From the NCBI GenBank assembly GCA_034440635.1, contig JAOTON010001944.1, positions 1-64,000 of the forward strand: a DNA stretch of 64,000 bases. Direction: 5' to 3'. This document shows positions 63,812-64,000 of the stretch, one piece after another. The stretch comes from Lepas anatifera (taxonomy: Eukaryota; Arthropoda; Thecostraca; Lepadidae). The notes under the pieces were generated by a model that was not told the origin of the DNA, searched no databases, and was given only the letters and a program-made list of their open reading frames with translations. Within the stretch, counting starts at the first letter, position 1; each line of letters begins with the position of its first letter. The translations under genes were made by a program, and so were the position numbers.

Positions 63812-64000
63812 AGGGCCCTCCAAAGTTAGTTGGTAGCAATCTACTGCCATGGCGCACAAATGCGACTGCTCCATAGAGCTTACGTGTTAAATTGGTCATT
63901 TTCCGACAGCTGCTGTCATCAGCCTATGCCCGTTGGAAAAGATCTAATAACGCTGTTAGAAAGCCTGTTCTCTGCTCTTTCCATGTTCTATTTGGCGTTT
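63812..64000. other. End of window, nothing recognised
   Basis: Sequence beyond copy 2 shows no recognisable gene or repeat. Confidence 0.4.

Overview
The window looks like nuclear DNA of an invertebrate animal: it has spliceosomal introns, an I-group LINE with an RNase H domain, Penelope-like elements with GIY-YIG endonucleases, P-element/THAP9-like transposase remains and a MADF-domain gene. I cannot name the species; an arthropod would fit. I see no rRNA, functional tRNA, CRISPR array or operon. Almost everything is mobile DNA inserted into other mobile DNA, and much of the insertion order can be read from target-site duplications (TSDs) and from paralogous empty sites.

Layout. 1-14 kb: TTAA-bounded, AGGTCA-rich non-autonomous elements (families A, B and E here; one is split by a 2.5-kb palindromic Penelope-like insert with three GIY-YIG remnants), a diverged GC-rich minisatellite and three LINE fragments. 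14.2-19.4 kb: a 5.2-kb hAT-type element (TSD TCAATGAC) filled with minisatellite, itself split by a 2.8-kb hAT-type element (TSD TCAGAACA) carrying a second minisatellite. 20-24.4 kb: more TTAA elements and small hAT-like MITEs. 24.6-38.56 kb: one two-ORF LINE whose ORF1 is frameshifted but whose 1242-codon ORF2 keeps its endonuclease, RT and RNase H catalytic residues. Its last codons are cut by a 7.0-kb satellite-loaded hAT-type element (TSD ACCTCTAC). 38.56-45.33 and 56.73-63.81 kb: two paralogous ~7-kb blocks, each with a decayed P-type transposase on the minus strand and different private insertions. 46.0-47.8 kb: another minisatellite behind a hAT-type end. 48.18-56.14 kb: an ~8-kb segment with PIF/Harbinger-style ends (GGGC[C/T]TGTTCC, 3-bp CTA TSD) holding a reconstructable four-exon MADF gene but no visible transposase.

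How the parts work together: the LINE, P-type, hAT, TTAA and Penelope families use each other as landing sites. The only candidate intact host-like or transposon-accessory gene is the MADF gene. Its exon phases fit, one intron uses a GC-AG donor, and its last exon holds a QPQPSTSR repeat that runs into MITE sequence. The best candidates for something undescribed are satellite arrays packaged inside hAT-type transposons, TTAA elements packed with nuclear-receptor half-sites, an extra 450-codon frame with tandem hairpins between the LINE ORFs, and the MADF gene inside Harbinger-like ends.
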